This document shows positions 1 through 9,781 of a DNA stretch of 64,000 nt, one piece after another (the stretch's first letter is position 1; each line of letters opens with the position of its first letter). Position numbers and translations under genes: made by a program. The notes below the pieces were generated by a model, which saw nothing but the letters and a program-made list of their open reading frames with translations, was not told the origin of the DNA and did not search any database. The stretch comes from Paracoccus litorisediminis (GTDB lineage Bacteria > Pseudomonadota > Alphaproteobacteria > Rhodobacterales > Rhodobacteraceae), in contig NZ_WMIG01000001.1 in NCBI RefSeq assembly GCF_009711205.1, positions 434,001 through 498,000 on the forward strand, given 5' to 3'.

Positions 1-841
1 ATTTGCCGTAGGCATAGGCTGTCACGATCGGCACTTCTCCATCCGGCCCCTTTGCAACCGTCGGATACGGACCTTCCGCTCCGTCCATATCGCCCAGAAG
101 CGTATGGCTGTGACCGCCAATCAGCGCGTCAATGCCGCCGACCTCGGCAACGATTTCCTGATCGCGCTTGTAGCCCTCATGGGTCAACGCAAGGATCTTG
201 CTGACACCGGAATCGGTCAGCTCCTGCACATCGGCCTTGAGGCTGTCGATGTCGTCCTGGAAAATCACCTTATCGCCGGGCGAGGCAGTTTCGGGCGTGT
301 CCATCGCCAAAGCCGAAACGATGCCGATCTTTTCGCCACCGACCTCTAGCGTCAGCTTGTCACCAACCTTGCCCTTCAGTTCCGGCGACTGCGACAGGTC
401 GAGATTGCCCGAGATAACCGGAAACTTGACGCCCTCGGCCAGCAGTTGCAGCCCGGCGGGTCCGTCATCGAACTCGTGGTTACCCACCGCCATCGCGTCG
501 AACCCGATCGCGTTCATGAACTCGACCGTGTCCTTGCCCTTGTAGGTCGTATAGAACAGGCTGCCCTGATACTGATCGCCTGCATCCAGGACGACCACGT
601 TCTGCCCCTCGGATTTCAACTGGTTGCGCAGCTCGTTGATCTTGGTCGCCAGCCGTGCCACGCCTCCGAAACATTCGTTCTTGGCCAAGGTCTCGGCGTC
701 GCAAGTCGCGTCATATTTGTTGATCGACTCGATCCGACTGTGGAAGTCATTGATATGCAGGACATGCAGCGTGTAATCCGCCTGCGCTGCGCCCGCATTC
801 AGGGCAAGGCTTGCCACAGATACCAGAAATGCGCGTTTCAT
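1..841 (-). CDS. 5'-nucleotidase / UDP-sugar hydrolase family metallophosphoesterase, partial
   Basis: Read from the ATG at 841, about 280 codons stay open to the left edge, so only the N-terminal part is present. The first ~22 residues look like a cleavable signal peptide ending in AQA, which implies a periplasmic enzyme. Calcineurin-like phosphoesterase motifs follow in the usual order: HINDFHS, GDQYQGSLF, GNHEFD and GGHSHT, holding the di-metal ligands and the catalytic Asn-His pair. Family members remove phosphate from nucleoside monophosphates or cleave UDP-sugars for salvage. A second ATG at 844 is possible; 841 is better spaced from the GAGG upstream. The C-terminal substrate-specificity domain lies outside the window, so the exact substrate is open. 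Confidence 0.9.
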   Translation of the reverse strand, partial: MKRAFLVSVASLALNAGAAQADYTLHVLHINDFHSRIESINKYDATCDAETLAKNECFGGVARLATKINELRNQLKSEGQNVVVLDAGDQYQGSLFYTTYKGKDTVEFMNAIGFDAMAVGNHEFDDGPAGLQLLAEGVKFPVISGNLDLSQSPELKGKVGDKLTLEVGGEKIGIVSALAMDTPETASPGDKVIFQDDIDSLKADVQELTDSGVSKILALTHEGYKRDQEIVAEVGGIDALIGGHSHTLLGDMDGAEGPYPTVAKGPDGEVPIVTAYAYGK

Positions 842-964
842 CATTCCCTCTCGTCGCCGAAAATTGTTCGGGCCGAGCTTAGGGATGGGTCGTCATGCGT
901 CAACCATTGAACGGCGCGCGCTTGACTCTTGACGAGGCGGCGGACCGGGAGCATGAACCGCGCC

Positions 965-1297
965 ATGCTGATCTATAAAGTCCTTCGAGAACCCGAGTTC
1001 GCGGCCTTTCGTCGCGACGGTCACACTCACGGTGCCCCGGTCGATCTGACCGACGGCTACATCCACTTGTCCACGGCACAGCAACTGCCCGGAACGTTGG
1101 CCAAGCACTTCGCGGTCGAAGACGGGTTGCACCTGCTGGCGCTGGACTCCGAGGAGTTGGATAGTATCCGATGGGAGCCCTCGCGCGGCGGCGACCTGTT
1201 CCCGCATCTTTACCGAGAGCTGCGCGCCGATGACGTGATCTGGTCGCGCCCTATCGCCCTTGGCCCAAACGGTCACGAAACCGGAGACCTCGCATGA
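965..1297 (+). CDS. DUF952 domain-containing protein
   Basis: A 110-residue protein starting [12 protein letters not shown] and containing [30 protein letters not shown] and the Trp-Ser-Arg-Pro end typical of DUF952. The family is small, soluble and of unknown reaction, and often sits beside pyrD or other housekeeping genes. An in-frame ATG at 953 would add four residues, but the GGGAG at 948-952 touches it; 965 fits the family N-terminus better. The TGA at 1295-1297 overlaps the pyrD ATG at 1294, so the two are almost certainly translationally coupled. Confidence 0.85.
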   Translation: MLIYKVLREPEFAAFRRDGHTHGAPVDLTDGYIHLSTAQQLPGTLAKHFAVEDGLHLLALDSEELDSIRWEPSRGGDLFPHLYRELRADDVIWSRPIALGPNGHETGDLA

Positions 1298-2364
1298 ACC
1301 TGATCGAGCGGATCGGCCTGTCCTCGCTGCATTTGCTGGACCCCGAAAAGGCTCATGACTTGTCGATTAAGGCACTGGAGCGCGGACTAGTGCCGCTGCC
1401 CGGCAAGCCTGCGACCTCGGATCGTCTGCGCTTGCGATTGGCGGGGCTGGAGCTTGCAAACCCGGTCGGGTTGGCCGCCGGCTATGACAAGAACGCCCGC
1501 ACCCTGCCAGCGCTAATGCGTGCAGGATTTGGCTTTGTCGAGGTCGGCGCGGCTACCCCGCGCCCGCAGCCCGGCAATCCCAAGCCGCGCCTGTTCCGGT
1601 TGACCGAGGACCGCGCGATCATCAACCGTTTCGGCTTCAACAATGAAGGTGCCGAGCGCATTGCAGAACGGATGGCGCGCCGTCCCAATGCCTATCCGGC
1701 CGGCATTCCGGTCGGCCTGAACATCGGAGCGAACAAGGACAGCGCTGACAAAAGCGCCGATTTCGCCGCCGTGGTCCGCGTGGCCGGGGAAACCGCGGAC
1801 TTCCTGACGGTGAACGTCTCATCGCCCAACACCGAAAAGCTTCGCGATCTTCAGGGACCGGAGGCACTGGCCGCTTTGCTGGATGGGGTCATCAAGGCGC
1901 GTGACGCACTGCCGAATCGCCCGCCCGTCTTCGTCAAGATTGCTCCCGATCTGGACGATGCGGGATTGGCCGACATCGCCGCAGTCGCCTTGGCAGCACC
2001 GGTCGATGGCATTATCGCGACCAATACGACGTTATCGCGTGAAGGGCTGATGTCGGCTCATGCACCCCAAACCGGCGGTCTCTCCGGTGCACCGCTGATG
2101 CGTCCCTCGACACATGTCTTGGCCAAGCTTAGCCAACTGGTCGCCGGACGCCTGCCGATCATCGGTGTAGGGGGGATTTCGTCGGCCGAGGACGCATGGC
2201 AGAAGCTGCGCGCAGGGGCCTCGGCGGTGCAGATCTATTCGGCGCTGATCTATCAGGGCTTCTCGCTGGCCGACCGGATCGCGCGTGAACTTGACGACCG
2301 GCTGGCTCGCGAAAAGATCACCCTGCCCGAGCTGACCGGCAGCGGCATCAAGGATTGGCTCTAG
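1294..2364 (+). CDS. pyrD: dihydroorotate dehydrogenase (quinone), class 2
   Basis: A 356-residue enzyme oxidising dihydroorotate to orotate in pyrimidine synthesis and passing electrons to membrane quinone. The class 2 N-terminal helical extension ([21 protein letters not shown]) is present. FMN and substrate motifs follow: [40 protein letters not shown] with the catalytic Ser, [15 protein letters not shown], and the phosphate-binding GVGGISS. Length matches E. coli PyrD. It overlaps the DUF952 gene by four bases and ends inside a palindrome shared with the converging cysE. Confidence 0.97.
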   Translation: MNLIERIGLSSLHLLDPEKAHDLSIKALERGLVPLPGKPATSDRLRLRLAGLELANPVGLAAGYDKNARTLPALMRAGFGFVEVGAATPRPQPGNPKPRLFRLTEDRAIINRFGFNNEGAERIAERMARRPNAYPAGIPVGLNIGANKDSADKSADFAAVVRVAGETADFLTVNVSSPNTEKLRDLQGPEALAALLDGVIKARDALPNRPPVFVKIAPDLDDAGLADIAAVALAAPVDGIIATNTTLSREGLMSAHAPQTGGLSGAPLMRPSTHVLAKLSQLVAGRLPIIGVGGISSAEDAWQKLRAGASAVQIYSALIYQGFSLADRIARELDDRLAREKITLPELTGSGIKDWL

Positions 2365-2380
2365 GGCGGCATCGCCCTAG
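2361..2380. terminator. Palindrome holding the pyrD and cysE stop codons
   Basis: CTAGGGCGGCATCGCCCTAG: an 8-bp perfect stem with a 4-base loop. It contains the pyrD TAG (2362-2364) and, on the other strand, the cysE TAG (2377-2379). There is no U-tract on either side, so it may act as an RNA stabiliser or a weak two-way terminator. Confidence 0.5.
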
Positions 2381-3219
2381 AACAGGTCTTCGCGACCCAG
2401 AAGCTGATTCATGCTGTTCGACGGATCGGCGCAGCCCGCATCGCCCACGATGCGGGCGGGAACACCTGCCACGGTCTTGCAGGGCGGTACATCCATCAGG
2501 ACGACCGACCCCGCAGCGATCCGCGAATGGTGTCCGATCTGCAGGTTGCCCAGAACCTTGGCCCCTGCCCCGATCATCACGCCGTTGCCGATCTTGGGAT
2601 GACGGTCGCCATCCTCCTTGCCGGTCCCACCCAGCGTGACCGAATGCAGCATGGACACATCATTGCCGACAACCGCTGTTTCGCCAATGACGATGGAATG
2701 CGCGTGGTCGATCATCACGCCGGTTCCTATGCGGGCCGCCGGGTGGATATCGACGCCAAACACCTCCGAGCAGCGCATCTGCACGAAATAGGCCATGTCG
2801 TGGCGGCCCTGCTGCCACAACCAATGCCCGATCCGGTAGGATTGCAGGGCCTGATAACCCTTGAAGAACAGGATCGGCTGCATCAGCCGATGCGTTGCCG
2901 GATCGCGGTCATAGACCGCAAGCAGATCAGCCTTCGCGGCCAATCCCAGTTCGGGCGCGCAGGAAAACGCGTCATCCGCGATTTCCCGCAGGATCTGTTC
3001 GCTCATCTCGCGTGAGGCAAGCTTGAGCGAGAAACGATAGGCCAGCGCCGCCTCGAAGGTGGAATGGTGCAGCAATCCGGCATGGATCAAGGCACCCAGC
3101 AGCGGCTCGTCCCTGACGGCGATCCGTGCTTCGCGCTGGATCCGCGCCCAGACCGAGACGCGCGATCCCTCGCCCGTCTCGTCCGAAAGCGGTTCGACCA
3201 TCTCGTTATGCAGGTTCAT
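2377..3219 (-). CDS. cysE: serine O-acetyltransferase
   Basis: A 280-residue enzyme making O-acetylserine from serine and acetyl-CoA, the committed step of cysteine synthesis. The N-terminal helical domain (WARIQREARIAVRDEPLLGALIHAG) leads into left-handed beta-helix hexapeptide repeats: DIHPAARIGTG, MIDHAHSIVIGETAVVGNDV, LHSVTLGGTGK, DRHPKIGNGVMIGAGAKVLG, HSRIAAGSVVL. The His and Asp of DHAHS and the His of DRHPKI are the expected active-site residues. The protein ends in ...REDLF rather than the C-terminal Ile that usually docks into CysK. The start is taken at 3219; an ATG at 3237 would add six residues. It lies 50 bases downstream of the GTA cluster. Confidence 0.93.
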   Translation of the reverse strand: MNLHNEMVEPLSDETGEGSRVSVWARIQREARIAVRDEPLLGALIHAGLLHHSTFEAALAYRFSLKLASREMSEQILREIADDAFSCAPELGLAAKADLLAVYDRDPATHRLMQPILFFKGYQALQSYRIGHWLWQQGRHDMAYFVQMRCSEVFGVDIHPAARIGTGVMIDHAHSIVIGETAVVGNDVSMLHSVTLGGTGKEDGDRHPKIGNGVMIGAGAKVLGNLQIGHHSRIAAGSVVLMDVPPCKTVAGVPARIVGDAGCADPSNSMNQLLGREDLF

Positions 3220-3287
3220 CGCGGGCCGTCCGTCCATGAGTTCAGGACAGGATTTTAGCTTAAACCCGCGGCAGCCGAAAGACCCGC

Positions 3288-4001
3288 TCAATTGGGCAAG
3301 CGCAACTCCCACCAATGGATGACGATACGGACCACTCCACCGGTGAATTGCCCCCCTGTCGCGGTCAACCGCAGGGGAGTCGCGTTCCAGAAGGTCATCG
3401 GGGCCGAGAGGATGCCCCGCGACCAGGAACCCACGCCTTTGCCCAGCCCCTCTCCGAAACGGTTTGTGGAATCCGCATTGCCAAGCTGCCATGTGCTCAG
3501 CGTCCCGGTAATCGCCGTCAGAACCCGCGCTGTTGCTCCGATCACCATGGCCCCTGCCGGGATGCTGATACTGGTCGTGGTCGAGGTGCCGGTGCCCAGC
3601 GTCAGGTCTTCGGACAACTGGTTTGCGATCATGCCCGAACCGTGTTGGCCCAGACTGACGGCACCCAGAACCCACGCAGTCCCGTCATGGATCGTAATCA
3701 CCCCCCTATCGGCGACAAGGGCACGTCGCCCGAAAACGGGTTTCACGAATACCCAGCCGCCGTTTGAACCGATGGCGACATTACCGCCCTGCCCCTCCCA
3801 TGCGTTGATGGCGCCAGCAGGTACGGCCCAGCATTGCCCGTCCACAACAACGGTCGGCGGCGTACTGCGTGTCGTGCTTTGCAGAACCAAGTCCACCATC
3901 CCGTCCAGACGCATCAGCGCGTCGTTCACCGTGACATGCTTCTGTGCCTGTGCCGGTTGCAGCAGAGGCAAGCCCAGATTGGTGGTCGAGTTATCAGACA
4001 T
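3288..4001 (-). CDS. DUF2793 domain-containing protein, last gene of the GTA cluster
   Basis: A 237-residue protein starting MSDNSTTNLGLPLLQPAQAQKHVTVNDALM, the signature opening of DUF2793. It includes GQCWAVPAGAINAWEGQ and a glycine/threonine-rich C-terminal half predicted to be beta-rich. Its ATG at 4001 overlaps the end of the baseplate gene by eight bases, so it belongs to the GTA transcript. Family members lie at the ends of phage and GTA clusters and are suspected fibre or spike proteins; a receptor-contact role is inference from position and composition. Confidence 0.8.
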   Translation of the reverse strand: MSDNSTTNLGLPLLQPAQAQKHVTVNDALMRLDGMVDLVLQSTTRSTPPTVVVDGQCWAVPAGAINAWEGQGGNVAIGSNGGWVFVKPVFGRRALVADRGVITIHDGTAWVLGAVSLGQHGSGMIANQLSEDLTLGTGTSTTTSISIPAGAMVIGATARVLTAITGTLSTWQLGNADSTNRFGEGLGKGVGSWSRGILSAPMTFWNATPLRLTATGGQFTGGVVRIVIHWWELRLPN

Positions 4002-7000
4002 TGATCGGCATCCTCGCAAAGGGTCCCGGCCCGAAGGCATCGGAGAGTTGAGCGACTTCCACGACAAAATTCCCGCCAGCGCGGACCGCAGCCCATGTCG
4101 CGGCGGGTACGGTCCAACGGGCGGCGTCGGTCAGCGATTGCGCAAGCACGGCCCCATCGCGCACCAGCCTGACCGAGTAGCGTTCTTCGGCCTCACCCAG
4201 GGGAACATCGGGACCGTCCCAGCCGTCGCCGTCGATCCTCGTACGGCGGATCCAACTGATGGTCGTCCCTGAGACCGCCAGATGGCAGGGCGACAGGGGT
4301 CGCAGGCCTGCGCCTCGAAATGCCCCAGCCACGGAACGGTAGCTAGGGTCGTCGGGACTGCGCGTCGCCGGACCCACCCGCCAATAGCGCATCTGATTGC
4401 GCGCGCTGGGGGCCAGTTCAACCTGCTCGGCCGCACCGTCCAGCAGTACGACCATGCTGCCCGAGGGCCAGACATTTGGCATGAATGCGTCGGTGCCTGC
4501 CTGCCCGCGCAACCGGGTCGATATCTCCCACGTGCCCGCCGAAATCAGCGTCGCATCGCGAAACTGCAGCAACTCCCACCCTTCGGGCGAGCCATCGCCA
4601 ATGGCCAGCAGGTTTGCGCCACTGCGCAACGCGGTTTCGGTCGCAGCCTCCAGCGTGCCACCCTTGACCTTTACCCGCAGCGGCGCACCCCGGTCCCACA
4701 CACCGGGACGCGCGGCGGCAAGCGGCGACAGCGTCACCCCGATGACAGACGGCGTGGGAACCACGATGTTGCGGGCATAACCGCCCGTACTTTCTGGTGC
4801 GACCCAGACCGCCACCGAACCTGGCCAAGGCGTTGCAGTCACAGCCAGATATGGTGCATGAGGCTCCTCGTCGCCCCTGAGCAGCGGCAGGTCCAGAAAC
4901 ACCGGCAGAACCGGAACGGGGGGCGCGAAGGCACGCGCACGACTATCGCTTTCGACCGAGACTGAGGGGCGATAAACTGCGGGCTCGACACGAACTGCGT
5001 CGACCGTCAGCGCGCCTGCTCGCTCAAGCCGGTCAATCCGCCATCGACGAGTATTACCCTGCCGATCAGCCATCGACACGACATCCCCCGGCCCCAGATG
5101 TCCCTTTGACGGCGGCAGGGCAAAGCGCATCGTATCCCTCGCCACCAGCGTTTCCGACAGCCAACGATCGGTCATCGCCTGTCCATCGGCCCGCGTCATT
5201 GCCATTGGCAATTCGCTATCCGACACGGCAAGGAACTCAGCGCCGGGAACCAGTGTCTCGGCCGTCCGCGTGGAATAATCGCTTTCGGCCTCGACATGGG
5301 TCAGCCGGACACGACCGGGCTGCTCGGCATCGCCCGATCGAGCAAGCTCGATACCAGACACATCGTCAGCCTCAGCCGTATCATTCATCGTCAGCTTGGC
5401 GTCGACGCGGGCATCGCGCATCATGAAACGCAGGACGCCGTCCCTTTCGACCGCATCGAAGCCATGCGCGAGCATCAGCGGTTGCAACGCGGCACGCCCG
5501 CTTTCCGCACCGCTGATCGCATAGCCGCGCACCAGTCCCGAAAGCCCCTCGGCGTCAAATGCGGCGACACCTGCCTCGGCGCAGATTTCGGCTACGACAT
5601 CAGTCAAGGGCACGGCCCCGGCACGGCCATTCAGCCAGTGACCACGCTCCCATGCGGGGCCATCCGACCAGACATCTCGGCGCGCCGGGAAGGCAGGGAA
5701 CGGCCGGGCATCCCAGCACCAGACATGAGCGCGATCCATGTCGATCATCCGACCCGCAGTCGTCCGCCCGCGGGCAGCACGGGCCGGGTTATTTGCCGGA
5801 TCCGACCAGAACTCGGTCATGGCGCGGACATAGGCTGCCTGGACCAGATCATCGCGCCGCCCTGTCGAAAACCAGGGCAACGACGATTCCGAACTCATCG
5901 CATCAAGGAATTTGTTGGGCTGGTTCGTGCCCTTGTCGATCGCCGCACAACCCATCTCGGTGAACCAGACCGGTTTCGAACCGGGCACCCAATCACTGGG
6001 CTGCGTCAGGCGTCGACCACCCACCCGGTCGTGGTGCTCGTTCAGCCACCAGTTCCGGATATCCTTGAAACGCCACAACCAATGTTCGTGGAACTGCCCG
6101 TCCCGGATCGGGCTTCTGACCTGCGCCAGCCGGTCCTCGTCCCGCGCATAATACCAGTCGTAGCCCTCACCCCCGAGGATATTGCTTTTCAGATAGGCCG
6201 AATTGTCGATGCGCTCCCAATGGGCGTCCAGATGGTCTTCGCCCTCGCGCCAGTCCGACAGCGGCATGTAATTGTCGATGCCGATGAAATCGATGTTCGC
6301 GTCCGCCCAAAGCGGGTCGAGGTGAAAGAACACATCGCCATTCGCCGGGTGGTATCCGAAATATTCGGACCAATCAGCCGCATAGCCGATCTTGACCGCA
6401 TCCCCAAGAACGCCGCGCACATCAGCGGCCAGTCTGCGCAACTCCGCAACAGCGGGAAAGCTTGCCCCCTCGCCTTGGATCTGGGTCAGCCCGATCATCT
6501 CCGAGCCAATCAGGAATGCGTCGATCCCGCCCGCAGCCGCACATAGATGAGCGTAATGCAGAATGAAGCGGCGATAGGACCATTCATCCGGCCCCGAATA
6601 GCTGATCCGATCACCCGAGCGCGTGAAATCGGCGGCCCGCGCGGTCCCGAAAAACCGCAAAACCTCTTCGGTTGCAGTTTTGGTTCCGGCAGGACTACCG
6701 GGCCGACCCGCCGCAATGCTGCTGGTCATCCGGCCACGCCATGGCATGACCAGCTGATCGGAGGCCCCGCTCCACGGGTCAGGCTTACCGTTGCCGGATA
6801 GCTGTTCCATCAGAATGAAAGGATAAAAAACTGCCTTGCGGCCATCCCCCGCAATGGCCCGCAAGGCCTCGATGACCGATCCGTCCGAAGGTGTTCCGCC
6901 ATAGACAGGCCGTCCGTCGAGCCGAGCGACCTCCATCGCGTCATCGCGGTCAATCCCGCCTGAACGCCAGCCCATTTCGCGACCATCGCGGGTCGCGTCC

Positions 7001-7884
7001 TCGACCTTGGGTCGGATTTGGCACTGACCAACACGCAGATCATCGCCAAACCAGGACACAACCAGCGACACCGAGCCGACATTCGGCAGCTCTCGACCCA
7101 GCGTGCGCATCGACGCTTCAAAATCGGTCGGCGCCAGAGGCGTGTTGCGGTTGACCACCTGCGTTTCACCCAGACCGAAATCATGGCTGACCGGAGTCGT
7201 GGCCAGCGAATACTCGCCCGTGCCGGGGATCATCGCAACCGCCCTGACCTCACGCGAAAGCCCGCGTCCCTCACGTGCGGCACGCGTCACTTCGAAGGAC
7301 AACTGCGGCACGCGGTTTCCCCAGCGCTCAAGCCCCAGATCCTCCAGCACGACATAGGCGATGCCGCGATAGGCCGGGGCGTCGTCACCTTCCTGCGCGC
7401 GGATGGCCGGATCGGGCAGCTGCTGTTCATCGCCTCGATAGACACGCATGTTCAGCTCATCCGGCGCGACCTCCTCGCCGTCCGCCCACACCCGTCCCAC
7501 GCCAAGGATCGGCCCCTCACATAGGGCCAAGGCAAAACTCAAGCGATAGCCAATCTCGGTCCCGCTGGGCGACGAGCCTTTGCCGCCACCCTGTTTGCTG
7601 CGCACCTCGACCAACGGTCCGGCCCAGATCGTGTGACCCGGTACGCGCATCTGTCCCCATATCCGCGGAATGGGTGTGCCCTCGCCCGCGGTCTGGATCC
7701 GCATGCGATCAACCCGACCCGTTTCGACCGCCTTTGATCCCGATCCGAGCAGCCGTTGATCTAGCGCCCGGCCAATGGTCGCGCCGACCGCACGGCCGAT
7801 AACGGCCCCCGACAGGCCAAGGACAGTGCCACCGAAACCTGCACCCAAAGAGGCACCGGCGGCAGCCAGCAGTAACGTCGCCAT
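3994..7884 (-). CDS. GTA baseplate multidomain protein (g15, 'megatron')
   Basis: The largest GTA product, 1296 residues. A Gly/Ala-rich hydrophobic N-terminus (residues ~2-42) precedes a phage-tail region. A GTA TIM-barrel-like domain lies in the centre, including GYADWSEYFGYHPANGD, DFIGIDNYMPLSDWRE and KPVWFTEMGCAAIDKG. A C-terminal tail-tip region follows. In the R. capsulatus GTA this protein forms the baseplate tip and probably acts on cell wall or surface glycan. Length is close to the RcGTA homologue and the frame is intact. It follows the NlpC/P60 gene by 15 bases. Confidence 0.93.
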   Translation of the reverse strand: MATLLLAAAGASLGAGFGGTVLGLSGAVIGRAVGATIGRALDQRLLGSGSKAVETGRVDRMRIQTAGEGTPIPRIWGQMRVPGHTIWAGPLVEVRSKQGGGKGSSPSGTEIGYRLSFALALCEGPILGVGRVWADGEEVAPDELNMRVYRGDEQQLPDPAIRAQEGDDAPAYRGIAYVVLEDLGLERWGNRVPQLSFEVTRAAREGRGLSREVRAVAMIPGTGEYSLATTPVSHDFGLGETQVVNRNTPLAPTDFEASMRTLGRELPNVGSVSLVVSWFGDDLRVGQCQIRPKVEDATRDGREMGWRSGGIDRDDAMEVARLDGRPVYGGTPSDGSVIEALRAIAGDGRKAVFYPFILMEQLSGNGKPDPWSGASDQLVMPWRGRMTSSIAAGRPGSPAGTKTATEEVLRFFGTARAADFTRSGDRISYSGPDEWSYRRFILHYAHLCAAAGGIDAFLIGSEMIGLTQIQGEGASFPAVAELRRLAADVRGVLGDAVKIGYAADWSEYFGYHPANGDVFFHLDPLWADANIDFIGIDNYMPLSDWREGEDHLDAHWERIDNSAYLKSNILGGEGYDWYYARDEDRLAQVRSPIRDGQFHEHWLWRFKDIRNWWLNEHHDRVGGRRLTQPSDWVPGSKPVWFTEMGCAAIDKGTNQPNKFLDAMSSESSLPWFSTGRRDDLVQAAYVRAMTEFWSDPANNPARAARGRTTAGRMIDMDRAHVWCWDARPFPAFPARRDVWSDGPAWERGHWLNGRAGAVPLTDVVAEICAEAGVAAFDAEGLSGLVRGYAISGAESGRAALQPLMLAHGFDAVERDGVLRFMMRDARVDAKLTMNDTAEADDVSGIELARSGDAEQPGRVRLTHVEAESDYSTRTAETLVPGAEFLAVSDSELPMAMTRADGQAMTDRWLSETLVARDTMRFALPPSKGHLGPGDVVSMADRQGNTRRWRIDRLERAGALTVDAVRVEPAVYRPSVSVESDSRARAFAPPVPVLPVFLDLPLLRGDEEPHAPYLAVTATPWPGSVAVWVAPESTGGYARNIVVPTPSVIGVTLSPLAAARPGVWDRGAPLRVKVKGGTLEAATETALRSGANLLAIGDGSPEGWELLQFRDATLISAGTWEISTRLRGQAGTDAFMPNVWPSGSMVVLLDGAAEQVELAPSARNQMRYWRVGPATRSPDDPSYRSVAGAFRGAGLRPLSPCHLAVSGTTISWIRRTRIDGDGWDGPDVPLGEAEERYSVRLVRDGAVLAQSLTDAARWTVPAATWAAVRAGGNFVVEVAQLSDAFGPGPFARMPINV

Positions 7885-7899
7885 TGCGCTTATCTCCGC

Positions 7900-8328
7900 T
7901 TAGATCGTTGGCGGGAACCTGAACCTTCCGGCGATCCGTGACCGCCAGGGTGCCGATAGCGGGCTTTCCACCACGCCATGCCGGTCATAGGCATGGATGA
8001 AGCTGGCCTCGGCTCCGGTTTGCGCCAGAATTCCCATATGCTTCGCGATGGCCCCCGATCGCATGCGAAAGATCAGCACGTCGCCGGGGGCTTCGTCAGA
8101 GGTGGGACGCAGAAAACGCAGCGCCCCACCGATCAGCAATTCTTCATCATCCGTTTCGCCCCAGTCGGGCGTATAGGCTGGTAGCACCATCGGCTCGGCA
8201 CCGTGAAACTCGCGCCAGATACCCCGGATCAGGCCCAGACAATCCGTGCCTGCCCCTTTGGCCGAGGCCTGATGGACATAGGGCGTGCCGATCCACGAAC
8301 GGGCCGCAGCCACGATCGCTGCACTCAT
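7900..8328 (-). CDS. GTA NlpC/P60 family cell-wall peptidase (g14)
   Basis: A 142-residue peptidase. The NlpC/P60 Cys lies in GAGTDCLGL (C30), after the SWIGTPYVHQ start typical of the fold, and the His lies in AKHMGI (H97). In GTAs and siphophages this tail-tip hydrolase opens peptidoglycan so DNA can enter. The ATG at 8328 overlaps the TGA of the preceding gene (ATGA), confirming the start and tight coupling. Confidence 0.92.
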   Translation of the reverse strand: MSAAIVAAARSWIGTPYVHQASAKGAGTDCLGLIRGIWREFHGAEPMVLPAYTPDWGETDDEELLIGGALRFLRPTSDEAPGDVLIFRMRSGAIAKHMGILAQTGAEASFIHAYDRHGVVESPLSAPWRSRIAGRFRFPPTI

Positions 8329-9149
8329 CGGTTCACCTGCGGCGCGATCAGCCAATCCTCGGGCGGCAAATGAGGAAAGCCCCTGAAATTCATGAAATTC
8401 AGAAACTTCAGACGGCACGTTTCGGCGCGTTTGTCACAGCCGGTGATCAACCTGACACGGTCACCGGGCTGCGGATGCAGCCCAAGCCCGCTCCAAAGCT
8501 CAACCTCACGCGGCCCTCCGGATTGAGGCAGATCCAGCTTGACCACACCGCGCAGGCCCTCTGCAGCGCCAGACTGGACGATCAACTCACCGCGCTCAAA
8601 CCACCGCGCCTCGTGCCCGGCAATGCCCGTCAGCCTGAAACTCTGCCCCTCATCATGGCTGTGGATCACACCCTCGGCCGAGTAGCCGGGCTTTTCAGTT
8701 TGAAAGCAGCAACGCCTGTCACCCAATTCGGCTGAACAACGCGGATGATAAACGCGGCCCTGCGTGCGGTTCAACGGCTCGGAGAGCCCACGCAATTCCG
8801 CCTTAAAGGCGCCGCCGCTTCGCGACACTTCTCCCAATCTGCCGCGAAAGATCAGCCTGCGGTTCGAGGGATTGCTCCAATCGACATCCCATAGACGCAC
8901 ATCGGCACTGTCCCAGCGTCCTGCCAGCAGATCAACTTCGGTGATGGCCCCGTCCGACAGGACGCCGACCGCTTCGGTATTGTCGACCGAAAGCCCCGAG
9001 GACTGGACCACCGCCTTGGCGCTCAGCCCGCATTCAGGACGAAATGAAATCCCCTCGAACTCCAGCACCCGGTCGTGATCGGTAAATCCCAGAACCAGTC
9101 CGTCCTGACGGGTCACGCCCCATGCGCGTGCAATTGTCTCGCCCTTCAT
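8325..9149 (-). CDS. GTA DUF2163 protein, tail hub (g13)
   Basis: A 274-residue protein starting MKGETIARAWGVTRQDGLVLGFTDHD. It contains the TQGRVYHPRCSAELGDRRC region and Cys-rich DKRAETCRLKFLNFMNFRGFP typical of DUF2163/TIGR02218 phage hub proteins; the paired cysteines suggest metal or Fe-S binding, as described for the GTA hub. It overlaps both neighbours by four bases and follows the order g12-g13-g14 of RcGTA. Confidence 0.9.
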   Translation of the reverse strand: MKGETIARAWGVTRQDGLVLGFTDHDRVLEFEGISFRPECGLSAKAVVQSSGLSVDNTEAVGVLSDGAITEVDLLAGRWDSADVRLWDVDWSNPSNRRLIFRGRLGEVSRSGGAFKAELRGLSEPLNRTQGRVYHPRCSAELGDRRCCFQTEKPGYSAEGVIHSHDEGQSFRLTGIAGHEARWFERGELIVQSGAAEGLRGVVKLDLPQSGGPREVELWSGLGLHPQPGDRVRLITGCDKRAETCRLKFLNFMNFRGFPHLPPEDWLIAPQVNR

Positions 9150-9778
9150 ATCCGCACCTCGATCACCGGGACCTGAGGCAAATCGCCCGCCTGAAACGAC
9201 GACACCGAGACCGCGATGCGGTCTGTATCGAAGCGCACCGGCACTTCGAACTCGAACCCCGCAGTAATTTCGGCCCCGTCCTCGGGCGGCGCGCTGAAGG
9301 TCAGCGTGCCGGTCGCGGGGTCGACATTGAAGTCCACCGTGTCGCGCAATTCGATGCCACCGACAGCCATCAGCACCGTCCCCGCCACCGGCTTCACGAT
9401 AGGTCGCCAGTAGCGGGCCGGCCCGGACTGATAGGATTTGCGCAGCGCGAAGCTCCTCCGCACCCCGTCACCGCGTCCGATCTGCTGATCTTGCGGACCC
9501 GGCGCCGCGCTGGGGGTCGAAGATTTGAAATCCGCCCAATCCTTCCAGCGAAATCCATGCAGCTGACCTGCACGCGCTTCGAAGAACGCAATCAGTCTTG
9601 CCACGTCGTCCAGCGACCGCAGCCCCATCCCCGCGTCATAGCGCCGCCGAGAGTGGGCCCAAGGTGTGCTGCGCTCCTCGTGGCCATTCGTCAGCGCGAC
9701 AATCTCGGTGCGCCGTTCCGGTCCGCCCAGCGAGCCGAATGACAGGTTGGCCGGAAAACTCACCTCGTGAAATGCCAT
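9146..9778 (-). CDS. GTA DUF2460 / TIGR02217 protein, distal tail (g12)
   Basis: A 210-residue protein starting MAFHEVSFPANLSFGSLGGPERRTEIV. It contains the conserved RSLDDVARLIAFFEARAGQ and FRWKDWADFKS segments of the DUF2460 family. These proteins form the ring joining the tail tube to the baseplate in the RcGTA particle. It ends in an ATGA overlap with g13 and begins three bases after the tape-measure gene. Confidence 0.9.
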   Translation of the reverse strand: MAFHEVSFPANLSFGSLGGPERRTEIVALTNGHEERSTPWAHSRRRYDAGMGLRSLDDVARLIAFFEARAGQLHGFRWKDWADFKSSTPSAAPGPQDQQIGRGDGVRRSFALRKSYQSGPARYWRPIVKPVAGTVLMAVGGIELRDTVDFNVDPATGTLTFSAPPEDGAEITAGFEFEVPVRFDTDRIAVSVSSFQAGDLPQVPVIEVRI

Positions 9779-9781
9779 GTC

